49,924 bases of DNA from an uncultured Castellaniella sp. (GCF_937988725.1 NZ_CALKHS010000011.1:1-49924), one strand, 5' to 3'; positions 39,791 through 47,954 are shown, counted from the first letter of the stretch. Numbers and translations: made by a program. The notes: generated from the letters alone by a model not told the origin.

Positions 39791-40654
39791 TCACCGGTAG
39801 GCGCCTGTGGCGTGAAGCCGGGCTTCGGCGCGGCTCAGTTCCGCGATGGCGGCTTTGCCGCCGTGGACCAGCAGTTGCTGGGCCAGCATCTCCACCAGGG
39901 CCTGGATGGCCACTGTGGTCGGAAAGAAGGAATGTCCCTGGGTCGTGAAGGTCAGCACGCAGTCGGCGTGCAGCGCGATCGGGGCGAGCTGGCTGTCGCA
40001 CAGCGCCAGGACGCGGCAGCCCTGGGGCGGAAGCGCGTCTGCGAGTTCGATGGCCTCGCGGGAATAGGGGGCGTAGCTGATGAGGATCGCCGCGTCGTCG
40101 GGCCGCAGGTGGTGCAGGTCCAGGCTCATGGCGCCGCCGGTGTCGTCCAGCAGCAGCACGTCCGGTCGGAACAGGCTGCACAGGTAGCGCAGGCTGAAGG
40201 CGGCGGGGTAGCAGGATCGGAACCCGGCGATCACGATGCGCCGGGCGTCGGACAGCAGGGCGACGGCCTGGGCCAGGGCGGCCTGATTGGCGTGTTCCAG
40301 GGCCAGCAGATTGGCCGTCTGCTGGCGGGCGGCGGCCTGCCAGGCGGCCTGGGTCGATTCCGGGTGTCGGACCAGGGACTGGGCGCGGGCCGCGTAGGCG
40401 CCCGGAGGGTGAAGTTCCTGCGTGAAGATGGTCTTCAGGCTGTCCCAGCCCGAGTAGCCCAGGTGCTGGGCCAGGCGCACCAGCGTGGCGGGCTGCACGC
40501 CGGCCAATGCCGCCAGTTTGCGCGCCGACAGGGTCGAGACCTGGGTCGGGTGGTCGATCAGGTAGCGGGCCCCCGCCTGGAACTGGGGGCTGAGGTCCTT
40601 GTACCGGGATTGTATGAGGCGGGTGAGTTCATCCAGAGAATGTGGTGCCGACAT
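39791..40654 (-). CDS. MurR/RpiR-family transcriptional regulator
   Basis: A 287-residue regulator with an N-terminal HTH-6 domain (about 1-77; LAALAGVQPATLVRLAQHLGY is its helix-turn-helix) and a C-terminal SIS sugar-phosphate-isomerase-like sensor domain (about 125-260). It is divergent from the class III aminotransferase gene and upstream of the C45 hydrolase, so it likely controls both through the operator at 40696-40723. RpiR proteins often sense sugar phosphates or small metabolites; the ligand is unknown. Confidence 0.92.
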   Translation of the reverse strand: MSAPHSLDELTRLIQSRYKDLSPQFQAGARYLIDHPTQVSTLSARKLAALAGVQPATLVRLAQHLGYSGWDSLKTIFTQELHPPGAYAARAQSLVRHPESTQAAWQAAARQQTANLLALEHANQAALAQAVALLSDARRIVIAGFRSCYPAAFSLRYLCSLFRPDVLLLDDTGGAMSLDLHHLRPDDAAILISYAPYSREAIELADALPPQGCRVLALCDSQLAPIALHADCVLTFTTQGHSFFPTTVAIQALVEMLAQQLLVHGGKAAIAELSRAEARLHATGAYR

Positions 40655-40685
40655 GACGCGAGCGTTGAAGATTGCGGTTTGGTGT

Positions 40686-40713
40686 TTGATTTGTGTGTTT
40701 CATGTTATATGAT
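40686..40713 (+). promoter_or_regulatory. Promoter of the class III aminotransferase gene
   Basis: TTGATT (40686-40691) and TATGAT (40708-40713) are separated by 16 bases, giving a start of transcription near 40720, about 20 bases before the ATG. This 80-base divergent region is strikingly AT-rich against its surroundings. Confidence 0.6.
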
Positions 40714-40723
40714 AAACGAAACA
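40696..40723. promoter_or_regulatory. Candidate RpiR operator
   Basis: TGTTTC (40696-40701) and GAAACA (40718-40723) form a perfect inverted repeat with 16 bases between. It covers the -10 and the likely start point of the aminotransferase promoter, where a bound regulator would block transcription. It is about 40 bases from the RpiR gene start. Confidence 0.5.
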
Positions 40724-40739
40724 TTTGTTGAATCCGATC

Positions 40740-42065
40740 ATGACACACGTATTCCACCGGAATCCCCAGCATACGCTGAAACATGCCGTGCGCGGCCAGG
40801 GAATTTCCCTGTTTGACGAGGACGGGCGCGCCTATCTGGACGCGTCCGGCGGGGCGGCCGTATCCTGTCTGGGGCATGGGCATCCGGACGTCATCGCCGC
40901 CATCAAGAACCAGCTGGACCAGGTGGCCTATGCCCACTCCTCGTTCTTCACGACGCAGGCCTGCGAGGATCTGGCGGACTTCCTGGCGCAGCGGGCGCCC
41001 GGCGATCTGGACCACGTCTATTTCGTGTCGGGCGGGTCGGAATCGGTCGAGGCGGCCCTGAAGCTGGCCCGGCAGTATTTCGTCGAGCGCGGGGAAACGG
41101 ACCGCAGCCAGTTCATCGCCCGGCGCCAGAGCTATCACGGCAATACTCTGGGGGCGCTGGCCATCGGCGGCAATGCCTGGCGGCGCCAGCCGTTTCTGCC
41201 GCTGCTGACGCCGGCCCATCACGTATCGCCCTGCTATGCCTACCGCGATCAGCGGCCCGACGAGACCGAGGAGGCCTATGCCCAGCGCCTGGCGGACGAG
41301 CTGGACGCGATGATCCGTTCGATCGGCCCCGGCCGGGTGGCGGCGTTCGTGGCGGAAACCGTGGTGGGGGCCACGGCGGGCGCCGTACCGCCCGTGCGCA
41401 CCTACCTGCAGCGCATCCGCCAGGTGTGCGACCGGCACGGGGTGCTGCTGATCCTGGACGAGGTCATGTCCGGCATGGGGCGCACCGGCCACCTGTTCGC
41501 CTGCGCCGAGGACGGCGCGGCTCCCGACATCCTGACCGTCGCCAAGGGCCTGGGGGCGGGCTACCAGCCCATCGGCGCGCTGCTGGCCAGCCGCGGGGTG
41601 TACGACACCATCGTGCGGGGCAGCGGCTTCTTCCAGCATGGCCACACCTACATGGGGCATGCCACGGCCTGCGCCGCCGCCCTGGCGGTGCAGCGGGTGA
41701 TCGAGCGCGACGATCTGCTGACCAATGTGCGCGTCCGGGGCGAACAGCTGCGGGCGCGCCTGCGCGAGGTGTTCGCCGATCACCCGAACGTGGGCGACAT
41801 CCGGGGCCGGGGCCTGTTCGTCGGCGTCGAATTCGTGCAGGATCGGGCCGGCAAGACCGTGCTGGACCCCGTCCTGAAAACGCATGCCAGGCTGAAGAAG
41901 CAGGCCATGGAAAACGGCCTGATGATGTATCCCATGGGCGGCACGATCGATGGCGTGCATGGCGATCACGTGTTGCTGGCGCCGCCGTTCATCTGCACGG
42001 CGTCCGATATCGACCGGATCGTGGAGCTGCTGGACCGCACGGTGCGCCAGGTCCTGCCGGCCTGA
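40740..42065 (+). CDS. Class III PLP aminotransferase (aspartate aminotransferase family)
   Basis: Omega-type aminotransferase of 441 residues. It shows the class III core: FVSGGSESVEAALKLAR (95-111), YHGNTLGAL, the cofactor Asp240 in LILDEVMSGMGRTG, and Lys269 in TVAKGLGAGYQPIGA that binds PLP. The ATG at 40740 lacks a ribosome site, and a TTG at 40725 is a poor alternative. It likely acts on an amine released by the neighbouring C45 enzyme or another amine taken up by the cell; that link is an inference. A carboxymuconolactone-decarboxylase-like gene follows. Confidence 0.92.
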   Translation: MTHVFHRNPQHTLKHAVRGQGISLFDEDGRAYLDASGGAAVSCLGHGHPDVIAAIKNQLDQVAYAHSSFFTTQACEDLADFLAQRAPGDLDHVYFVSGGSESVEAALKLARQYFVERGETDRSQFIARRQSYHGNTLGALAIGGNAWRRQPFLPLLTPAHHVSPCYAYRDQRPDETEEAYAQRLADELDAMIRSIGPGRVAAFVAETVVGATAGAVPPVRTYLQRIRQVCDRHGVLLILDEVMSGMGRTGHLFACAEDGAAPDILTVAKGLGAGYQPIGALLASRGVYDTIVRGSGFFQHGHTYMGHATACAAALAVQRVIERDDLLTNVRVRGEQLRARLREVFADHPNVGDIRGRGLFVGVEFVQDRAGKTVLDPVLKTHARLKKQAMENGLMMYPMGGTIDGVHGDHVLLAPPFICTASDIDRIVELLDRTVRQVLPA

Positions 42066-42145
42066 GAACCGCCACGTCCGGCCGCGCCCCGGTTGCCGCG
42101 AACCCCTGCCGGGCGGGATGCCCGGCGTCTTGCATGGAGACCCGT

Positions 42146-42673
42146 ATGGCCCGACTGTCTTACGCCGACTTGCGGCAGGGCGCCGCCGCCGATCTGGCGC
42201 AGCGCATCATCGCCGAACGCGGCAGCGTGCTGCATCTGTACCAGATGCTGCTGCACAGCCCCCCGGTGGCCGAAGGCTGGCTGACGTACCTGACGGCCAT
42301 CCGCCAGAAATCCGGCCTGGACGGCGCCTTGCGCGAACTCGTGATCATGCGTATCGCCCATCTGAACCGGGCGCCCTACGAGGCCGACCAGCATGCGCCC
42401 ATCGCCCTGCGCGAAGGCCTGCGCCAGGACCAGCTGGATGCCCTGGCGCTGCCCGCGCCGCCGTCGGGCGTGTTCGATCCGCGCCAGGCCGCCGTGCTGG
42501 ACTACGCGGACGCCATGACGCGCTCTGTGCAGGTCCCCGATGCGGTCTTCGCCGCCGTCCGGGCGTTTTTTTCAGAAGCGGAGCTGGTGGAACTGACGGC
42601 GACGATCGCCGCCTACAACATGGTGTCGCGCTTTCTGGAAGCCTTGCAGGTGCATTCCGACGATCAGCGTTGA
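42146..42673 (+). CDS. Carboxymuconolactone decarboxylase-like (AhpD-fold) protein
   Basis: A 175-residue helical protein of the CMD/AhpD superfamily with the core RELVIMRIAHLNRAPYEADQHAP. The redox CxxC pair of AhpD is absent, so it is not a typical alkylhydroperoxidase. I start at the ATG at 42146, preceded by GGAGA; an in-frame ATG at 42134 is also possible. It lies 80 bases after the aminotransferase, probably in the same transcript. The end overlaps the convergent cobalamin gene by 10 bases. Function not known. Confidence 0.85.
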   Translation: MARLSYADLRQGAAADLAQRIIAERGSVLHLYQMLLHSPPVAEGWLTYLTAIRQKSGLDGALRELVIMRIAHLNRAPYEADQHAPIALREGLRQDQLDALALPAPPSGVFDPRQAAVLDYADAMTRSVQVPDAVFAAVRAFFSEAELVELTATIAAYNMVSRFLEALQVHSDDQR

Positions 42674-43212
42674 CCGTGTTCCCATAGCGTGTCCGGCACG
42701 CCCGCGGCCCGGTTCAGGTGGCGGGCCAGCACGAAACACAGGTCCGACAGCCGGTTCAGGTAATGCAGCACCGGCGGGTTCACCGTTTCCTGGCGCGACA
42801 GCGTCACCACCGACCGTTCCGCGCGGCGCGCGATGGTGCGCGCCATGTGGGCGTGGGCGGCGGCGGGGCAGCCGCCGGGCAGGATGAATTCCCGCAGCGG
42901 ACCCAGCGACGCGTTGTAGTGCGCCAGGGCCTCGTCCAGGCGCAGGACGTGTTCTTCCTTCAGCGCCGTCCAGCCGGGAATGCACAGCTCGCCGCCCAGG
43001 TCGAACAGATCGTGCTGGATGCGGTCCAGCAGGGCGTCGACTTCCGCCGGCAGGCCGACCGCGCGCCACAGCCCGATGGCGCTGTTCAGTTCGTCCACGT
43101 CGCCCAGCGCGGCGATGCGCGGAGCGTCCTTGGGCACCCGGGTCTTGTCGCCCAGACCGGTGGTGCCGTCGTCGCCGGTGCGGGTGGAGACGATGGAGAC
43201 GCGGATCGACAT
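42664..43212 (-). CDS. Cob(I)alamin adenosyltransferase (PduO type)
   Basis: Adds the adenosyl group from ATP to cobalamin. The N-terminal ATP-binding stretch TRTGDDGTTGLGDKTRV and the ALGDVDELNSAIG block are diagnostic, as is the later ARRAERSVV region. The 182-residue length is normal. The protein is the PduO structural type, not BtuR/CobA. It lies 42 bases downstream of a GNAT gene on the same strand. No cobalamin riboswitch is visible. Confidence 0.94.
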   Translation of the reverse strand: MSIRVSIVSTRTGDDGTTGLGDKTRVPKDAPRIAALGDVDELNSAIGLWRAVGLPAEVDALLDRIQHDLFDLGGELCIPGWTALKEEHVLRLDEALAHYNASLGPLREFILPGGCPAAAHAHMARTIARRAERSVVTLSRQETVNPPVLHYLNRLSDLCFVLARHLNRAAGVPDTLWEHGQR

Positions 43213-43254
43213 GGAAGGCTCCTGGGGCAGGTTTGAAAGAGGATGTCGCGGCTG

Positions 43255-43761
43255 TCAGTCCTGCGTCGCCAGGCGCTGCAGCGCCTCGCCCGTGACGCGC
43301 ACGACGCGCCAGTCGTCCAGGATTTCCCCGCCGTGGTGCTTGTAGAAGTCGATGGCATTCCGGTTCCAGTCCAGCACCACCCATTCGAAGCGGCCGCAGC
43401 CCAGTTCCACCGCCATGGCCGCCAGGTGCTTCAGCACCCAGCCGCCCAGGCCCTGCCCCCGGTGGGCGGGCGAGATGTAGACGTCTTCCAGATACAGGCC
43501 GCGCCGGTCCAGGAAGCTGGAATAGTTGTGAAACCACATGATGTAGGCGATGGCCGTGTCCGGGGCGCCTTCGGTCGTGATCACCAGGCAGCGCGCGGCG
43601 GGTTCGGCGCCGAAGAAGCTGGCGCGCAGGCTGTCGTGGCTGGCCTTGAAGATGTCCGTCAGTTTTTCGAAGACGGCCATTTCGAGCATCAGGGCGTGGA
43701 TGGCGGGAATGTCGGATTCGGTGGCGGGTCGAAGGATGTAGCCGGGAACGGGGGTAGGCAA
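43255..43761 (-). CDS. GNAT-family N-acetyltransferase
   Basis: Acetyl-CoA-dependent N-acetyltransferase of 168 residues. The fold begins YILRPATESDIPAIHALM and the acetyl-CoA loop is SPAHRGQGLGGWVLKHLA, preceded by LEDVYI. It resembles the diamine-acetyltransferase-like group by its sequence pattern (EMAVFEKL, FFGAEPAA, IDFYKHHGG), but the acceptor is unproven. No ATG is available before family similarity starts; TTG at 43761 gives the usual length. The frame continues further upstream without Met, antisense to the copper-binding gene, and is not coding there. Confidence 0.85.
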   Translation of the reverse strand: MPTPVPGYILRPATESDIPAIHALMLEMAVFEKLTDIFKASHDSLRASFFGAEPAARCLVITTEGAPDTAIAYIMWFHNYSSFLDRRGLYLEDVYISPAHRGQGLGGWVLKHLAAMAVELGCGRFEWVVLDWNRNAIDFYKHHGGEILDDWRVVRVTGEALQRLATQD

Positions 43762-43811
43762 AATGGACTCTGTTTCGCGGTATGCTTGGATTGATGAATG
43801 GAGTGTAGCCC

Positions 43812-44171
43812 ATGCGTTTTCCCGCCTTGCGCACCCTGAACCTGCTGGCCGCCCTGCGCGGCGCCGGGCCGGGGATTCTCTTGTCAGCCGCCGTCGCGGC
43901 GCCCGCCGCGCTGGTCTGGCCGGCACCGGCGGTCGCGCAGGCCCAGCCCGTGCAGGCCCAGGCCAGCGGCCAGGTCGTGCGCGTCGATGCCGCTGCCGGC
44001 AAGATCGCCATCCGCCATGGTGCGATCAGCAAGCTGGACATCCCCGCCATGACGCTGGTCTATCACCTGGACCCCGCCTTGCTGCGGGGCATCGCGGCGG
44101 GGGATTCCGTGAATTTCACGGCGACGCGCGTCCAGGGCCAGTACCGCATCCTGGCGCTGGAAAAGAAATGA
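43812..44171 (+). CDS. CusF-like periplasmic copper-binding protein with altered ligands
   Basis: A 119-residue exported protein with signal peptide (about 1-42, AVAQA) and a small beta-barrel domain of the CusF/copper-binding family (GKIAIRHG, then DIPAMTLVYHL). CusF binds Cu(I) with His, two Met and a Trp that covers the metal. Here His69 and Met80 remain, while the Trp position is Ile77 and the second Met is Leu82. Metal binding may be weaker or changed. No copper efflux genes are nearby; GGAG precedes the ATG. Confidence 0.8.
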   Translation: MRFPALRTLNLLAALRGAGPGILLSAAVAAPAALVWPAPAVAQAQPVQAQASGQVVRVDAAAGKIAIRHGAISKLDIPAMTLVYHLDPALLRGIAAGDSVNFTATRVQGQYRILALEKK

Positions 44172-44172
44172 A

Positions 44173-44204
44173 AATCCCCGCCAGGGAGGGCCGTGGCGGG
44201 GATT
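44173..44204 (-). terminator. Intrinsic terminator of hslVU
   Basis: A perfect 11-pair stem (44173-44183 with 44194-44204) lies 29 bases beyond the hslU stop. Read leftwards the stem ends in GGGGATTTTC, giving a short T-run. In the other direction no T-run follows. Confidence 0.7.
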
Positions 44205-44232
44205 CCGGAAGCCGATCCCGTCAGGCGGACCG

Positions 44233-45564
44233 CTACAGCACGTAGCGCGCCAGGTCCTGGCTGCCAGCCGTTTCCGACAGCTTGTCGTTGACGTAGTCGG
44301 CGTCGATCACCACGGACTGCGATCCGGGGCTCGCGGCCTCGAAGGACAGGTCCTCCAGCAGTTTTTCCATGATGGTGTACAGACGGCGCGCGCCGATGTT
44401 TTCCGTGCGCTCGTTCACCTCGAAGGCCAGTTCGGCCAGCCGCCGGATGCCTTCCTCGGTGAATTCCAGGGTCACGTCCTCCGTCGCCATCAGGGCGCTG
44501 TACTGCTTGGTCAGCGAGGCGTCGGTGCTGCTCAGGATGCGCACGAAATCGTCCGTGCTCAGCGAATCCAGTTCCACCCGGATCGGAAAGCGCCCCTGCA
44601 GCTCGGGGATCAGGTCGGACGGCCGCGACAGATGGAAGGCGCCCGAAGCGATGAACAGGATGTGGTCGGTGTGGACCATGCCGTACTTGGTGTTCACGGA
44701 CGTGCCTTCGACCAGGGGCAGCAGGTCGCGCTGCACGCCCTGGCGGGAGACGTCCGAGCCGCCCGCTTCCTGGCGGGTGGCGATCTTGTCGATTTCATCC
44801 AGGAAGACGATGCCGTGCTGCTCCGCCAGGGTGACGGCCTGGGTGCGCAGGTCTTCCTCGTTGATCCGGCGGGCGGCTTCTTCTTCGGTCAGCAGGCGGA
44901 AGGCTTCCTTGACGGACAGCTTGCGGGTCTTGGTCTTGCCCTGCGACAGGCCGGCGAACATGCCGCGCAGCTGTTCCGTCATTTCCTCCATGCCCGGAGG
45001 CGCCATGATTTCCATGTGCGCGGGCGCCTGGGTGATCTCGATGTCGATCTGGGTGTCGTCCAGCTTGCCTTCCCGCAGGCGCTTGCGGAACACCTGGCGG
45101 GTGTTGGTTTCCTCGCGTTCCGGATCGCCCTGGGCATTGCGCGAAGGCGGCAGCAGGGCGTCAAGGATGCGGTCTTCGGCGGCGTCTTCGGCCTGGGTGC
45201 GCACGCGTCGCGTTTCCGTCTCGCGCACCTGCTTGACGGCCACGTCCACCAGGTCGCGCACGATGGTGTCCACGTCGCGGCCGACGTAGCCGACTTCCGT
45301 GAACTTGGTGGCTTCGATCTTGATGAAGGGCGCGTTGGCCAGCTTGGCCAGCCGGCGGGCGATTTCGGTCTTGCCCACGCCGGTCGGGCCGATCATCAGG
45401 ATGTTCTTGGGGACGATTTCATGGCGCAGAGGTTCGGCGACCTGCTGGCGGCGCCAGCGATTGCGCAGAGCCACTGCGACGGATCGCTTGGCCTTGTCCT
45501 GGCCGACGATGTTCTTGTCCAGTTCCGAGACGATTTCTTTGGGGGTCATGGGGGTGGCGGACAT
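44233..45564 (-). CDS. hslU: ATP-dependent protease ATPase subunit HslU
   Basis: Hexameric AAA+ unfoldase that feeds proteins to HslV. It has Walker A GPTGVGKT (59-66), the I-domain inserted in the middle (about 110-240), Walker B IVFLDEIDKI, and the C-terminal tail QDLARYVL that docks on HslV and activates it. Length 443 is typical. The start is the ATG at 45564, eight bases after the hslV stop. hslVU belongs to the sigma-32 regulon in other proteobacteria, linking it to the rpoH gene in this window. Confidence 0.98.
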   Translation of the reverse strand: MSATPMTPKEIVSELDKNIVGQDKAKRSVAVALRNRWRRQQVAEPLRHEIVPKNILMIGPTGVGKTEIARRLAKLANAPFIKIEATKFTEVGYVGRDVDTIVRDLVDVAVKQVRETETRRVRTQAEDAAEDRILDALLPPSRNAQGDPEREETNTRQVFRKRLREGKLDDTQIDIEITQAPAHMEIMAPPGMEEMTEQLRGMFAGLSQGKTKTRKLSVKEAFRLLTEEEAARRINEEDLRTQAVTLAEQHGIVFLDEIDKIATRQEAGGSDVSRQGVQRDLLPLVEGTSVNTKYGMVHTDHILFIASGAFHLSRPSDLIPELQGRFPIRVELDSLSTDDFVRILSSTDASLTKQYSALMATEDVTLEFTEEGIRRLAELAFEVNERTENIGARRLYTIMEKLLEDLSFEAASPGSQSVVIDADYVNDKLSETAGSQDLARYVL

Positions 45565-45572
45565 GGCGGGCC

Positions 45573-46106
45573 TTATAGCGTTTCGACGATGTGGTTCTGA
45601 TTGGTGTAGATGCAGAGTTCCCCGGCGATCTCCAGGGATTTCTTGACGATCTCCGCCGGCGTGAACTCGGTGGCGTCCAGCAGGGCGCGGGCGGCCGACT
45701 GGGCGTAGGCGCCCCCCGACCCGATGGCGGCGATGCCGTGCTCCGGCTCCAGCACGTCGCCGTTGCCGGTCAGGATCAGGGTGTGTTCGTGATCCGCGAC
45801 GATCAGCATCGCTTCCAGCCGTCGCAGCACCCGGTCCGTGCGCCAGTCGCGGGTCAGTTCGACGGCGGCGCGCATCAGGTGGCCCTGGTGTTTTTCCAGT
45901 TTGGCCTCGAAGCGTTCCTGCAGGGTGAAGGCGTCGGCCGTGGCGCCGGCGAACCCGGCCAGGACCTTGTCGTGGTACAGGCGGCGGATCTTGCGGGCCG
46001 TGCCCTTGATGACGATGTTGCCCAGCGTGACCTGGCCGTCGCCGCCCAGGGCGACGTCGTTGCCGCGGCGGACGCAGACGATGGTGGTGGCGTGAAATTG
46101 TTCCAT
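45573..46106 (-). CDS. hslV: ATP-dependent protease peptidase subunit HslV
   Basis: Proteasome-like threonine peptidase of 177 residues. After removal of a short propeptide (MEQFHA), a threonine of TTIVCVRRG becomes the nucleophile. GGDGQVTLGN, KIRRLYHDKVLAGFAG and the GSGGAYAQSAARAL block are family signatures. The ATG at 46106 is favoured over the longer frame from 46160. It precedes hslU in one operon. Confidence 0.97.
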   Translation of the reverse strand: MEQFHATTIVCVRRGNDVALGGDGQVTLGNIVIKGTARKIRRLYHDKVLAGFAGATADAFTLQERFEAKLEKHQGHLMRAAVELTRDWRTDRVLRRLEAMLIVADHEHTLILTGNGDVLEPEHGIAAIGSGGAYAQSAARALLDATEFTPAEIVKKSLEIAGELCIYTNQNHIVETL

Positions 46107-46203
46107 GGCGTTCTCTTGGTCCAAGACCTTGCAGATGGGGATGGCGGCGGCGGAATTCAAGGCTTGCCGCCGGCGCGGACCGTGGGTTCGCCGGCCCGTG
46201 AAT

Positions 46204-46237
46204 GAAAACGGCCCCGGCTCCCGAAGGAGCTGGAGCC
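46204..46237 (-). terminator. Intrinsic terminator of dksA
   Basis: Read leftwards: a stem of twelve pairs with one mismatch (46210-46237) around a TTCG tetraloop, followed by GTTTTC (T-run at 46205-46208). It begins 31 bases after the dksA stop and separates dksA from hslVU. Confidence 0.75.
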
Positions 46238-46268
46238 GTGGCCTTGCGTGGGGTCGACAGCGCCCGGA

Positions 46269-46709
46269 TCAGTCGCCGTAGAGCTTCTGGCGCATTTCGC
46301 GGCGTTCCTGGGCTTCCAGGGACAGCGTGGCCGTGGGGCGCGCCAGCAGGCGCGGAATGCCGATGGGTTCGCCGGTTTCCTCGCACCAGCCGTATTCCCC
46401 GGCGTCGATGCGGGCGATGGCCTGCTGGACCTTTTTCAGCAGCTTGCGCTCGCGGTCGCGGGTGCGCAGTTCCAGCGCGTGTTCTTCCTCGATCGTGGCC
46501 CGGTCGGCCGGATCCGGGACGTATTGGGTTTCCCGCAGGTTTTCCGTGGTGGCGCCCGCGTTGGTCAGGATTTCATGTTCGAGCTGGTGCAGGCGATCCC
46601 GGAAGAAGGCGAGCTGGGCGTCGTTCATGTAGTCCTGTTCGGGCATCGCCAACAGTTCTTTTTCGGTCAGGGCCTTGGCCGTCGATTTGGAGCCGGATTT
46701 GCTAGCCAT
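46269..46709 (-). CDS. dksA: RNA polymerase-binding transcription factor DksA, cysteine-poor form
   Basis: Binds the secondary channel of RNA polymerase and works with ppGpp. It has the long coiled coil with the tip DPADRATIEEE (D66 and D69 as in the active tip) and the C-terminal GIPRLLARPT globular part. Of the four zinc cysteines only C109 remains; the others are T112, S130 and A133, so it should fold without zinc. This form is usual in Burkholderiales as far as I know. AAGGACA lies before the ATG. Length 146. Confidence 0.95.
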   Translation of the reverse strand: MASKSGSKSTAKALTEKELLAMPEQDYMNDAQLAFFRDRLHQLEHEILTNAGATTENLRETQYVPDPADRATIEEEHALELRTRDRERKLLKKVQQAIARIDAGEYGWCEETGEPIGIPRLLARPTATLSLEAQERREMRQKLYGD

Positions 46710-46787
46710 GTTGTGTCCTTCCTTATTATGTGCCGGGGCCTGTCGTCCGCATCCCGAGAGTACAGCGGGGCAGCGTGGGGTGGGCGG

Positions 46788-47894
46788 TCAGGCCAGGCAT
46801 TGTTCGAGCCCCTGAGTAAAGATGTCTTGAGGCAGTTTACGGCCGATGAACACCAGCCGGGTATTCGGTTTTTCACTGGCCTTCCAGGGAGCGCCCGGTT
46901 CGGCGCCCATCATCATGTGCACGCCCTGGAACACCATGCGGCGCTTGATGCCCTTGATGTACAGGATGCCCTTGTAGCGCAGCAGGTCCGGGCCGTAGAC
47001 CTGGACGATGCCGCCCAGGAAGTCTTCCAGGCGTTCCGGGTCGAACGCCCGGTTGGACCGGAACACGAAGGCGCCGATGTCGTCGCTGTGGTGGGCGTGA
47101 TGGTGGTCGTGGTGATCGTGGGCGCAGCCCGCGCCGCAGACATGGCCGTCTTCGTCGTGGTCATGATCGTGGTCGTGATCGTGCCCATGATGATCGTGCG
47201 CGTCTTCTTCGGCCAGGAATTCCGGATCGATGTCCAGGATGGCGTCCAGGTCGAAGCCGCTGACGTCCAGCAGGGTGTGCAGATCGGTTTCGCCGAAATG
47301 CACCGGCGTGATCGAGGCGCGGGGATTGATGCGCACCAGGCGGGCGCGCAGGGCTTCGTAGTCGGCCTCGTTGACCAGGTCCTTCTTGGAAATCAGGATG
47401 CGGTCGGCGAAGCCGACCTGGCGCTGGGCCTCTTCCTGGCGGTCCAGCGCGCCCATGCCGTGCTTGGCGTCGACCACGGTGATGACCGCGTCCAGCCGGT
47501 AGGTCTCGGAGATGTCGTCGTCCATGAAGAACGTCTGGCACACCGGCCCCGGATTGGCCATGCCGGTGGTCTCGATGATGACGCGGTCGAACCGGATGCC
47601 GCCGGCCTTGCGGCGGGCGGCCAGGTCGTTGAGCGTGCGGATCAGGTCGCCGCGCACCGTGCAGCAGACACAGCCGTTGCTCAGTTCGACGATCTGCTCG
47701 TCGCTGTCTTGCACCAGCACGTCATTGTCGATGTTCTCCTCGCCGAACTCGTTTTCGATGACGGCGATGCGCTGGCCGTGGAATTCCGTCAGGATCCGGC
47801 GCAGGAGCGTGGTTTTGCCCGCGCCCAGGAATCCCGTCAGCACGGTGACGGGAATCATGGAATCAGGGGTTCGGGCGGGATTGGCAGCGTTCAT
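46788..47894 (-). CDS. CobW/COG0523-family metallochaperone GTPase (zinc-type)
   Basis: G3E GTPase of 368 residues. The P-loop GFLGAGKTTLL (21-31), the metal-binding GCVCC (74-78) and the NxKD-like SKKDLV identify it. A His/Asp-rich insert of about 35 residues (roughly 230-268), including CGAGC, separates the GTPase from the C-terminal CobW domain (IKGIKRRMVFQGVH). Such proteins deliver zinc or another metal under shortage; zinc fits best with the His-rich loop and absence of cobalamin genes in this operon. A TTGACA and a palindrome lie upstream. GAGGTC precedes the ATG. Confidence 0.93.
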   Translation of the reverse strand: MNAANPARTPDSMIPVTVLTGFLGAGKTTLLRRILTEFHGQRIAVIENEFGEENIDNDVLVQDSDEQIVELSNGCVCCTVRGDLIRTLNDLAARRKAGGIRFDRVIIETTGMANPGPVCQTFFMDDDISETYRLDAVITVVDAKHGMGALDRQEEAQRQVGFADRILISKKDLVNEADYEALRARLVRINPRASITPVHFGETDLHTLLDVSGFDLDAILDIDPEFLAEEDAHDHHGHDHDHDHDHDEDGHVCGAGCAHDHHDHHHAHHSDDIGAFVFRSNRAFDPERLEDFLGGIVQVYGPDLLRYKGILYIKGIKRRMVFQGVHMMMGAEPGAPWKASEKPNTRLVFIGRKLPQDIFTQGLEQCLA

Positions 47895-47935
47895 GATGAC
47901 CTCGAATGCGATGCGCCGCCCCGACGATGCCGTCT

Positions 47936-47954
47936 GTCAGAACGTCATTCTGAC
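47936..47954 (-). promoter_or_regulatory. Palindrome and TTGACA upstream of the CobW-family gene
   Basis: GTCAGAA-N5-TTCTGAC is a perfect inverted repeat 42 bases from the start codon. A perfect TTGACA read leftwards lies at 47966-47971, and CAGAAT inside the palindrome could be a -10 but at only 14 bases. The palindrome could be an operator; it does not look like the known AT-rich Zur consensus. Confidence 0.45.

Noticed and set aside
41426..42133. Long upstream extension of the CMD-like frame
   Set aside because: It lies within the aminotransferase gene in another frame; family similarity begins only after the ATG at 42146.
43213..43254. Possible cobalamin riboswitch near the adenosyltransferase gene
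   Set aside because: The gap is 42 bases, far too short for the element, and no B12-box-like stretch is visible.
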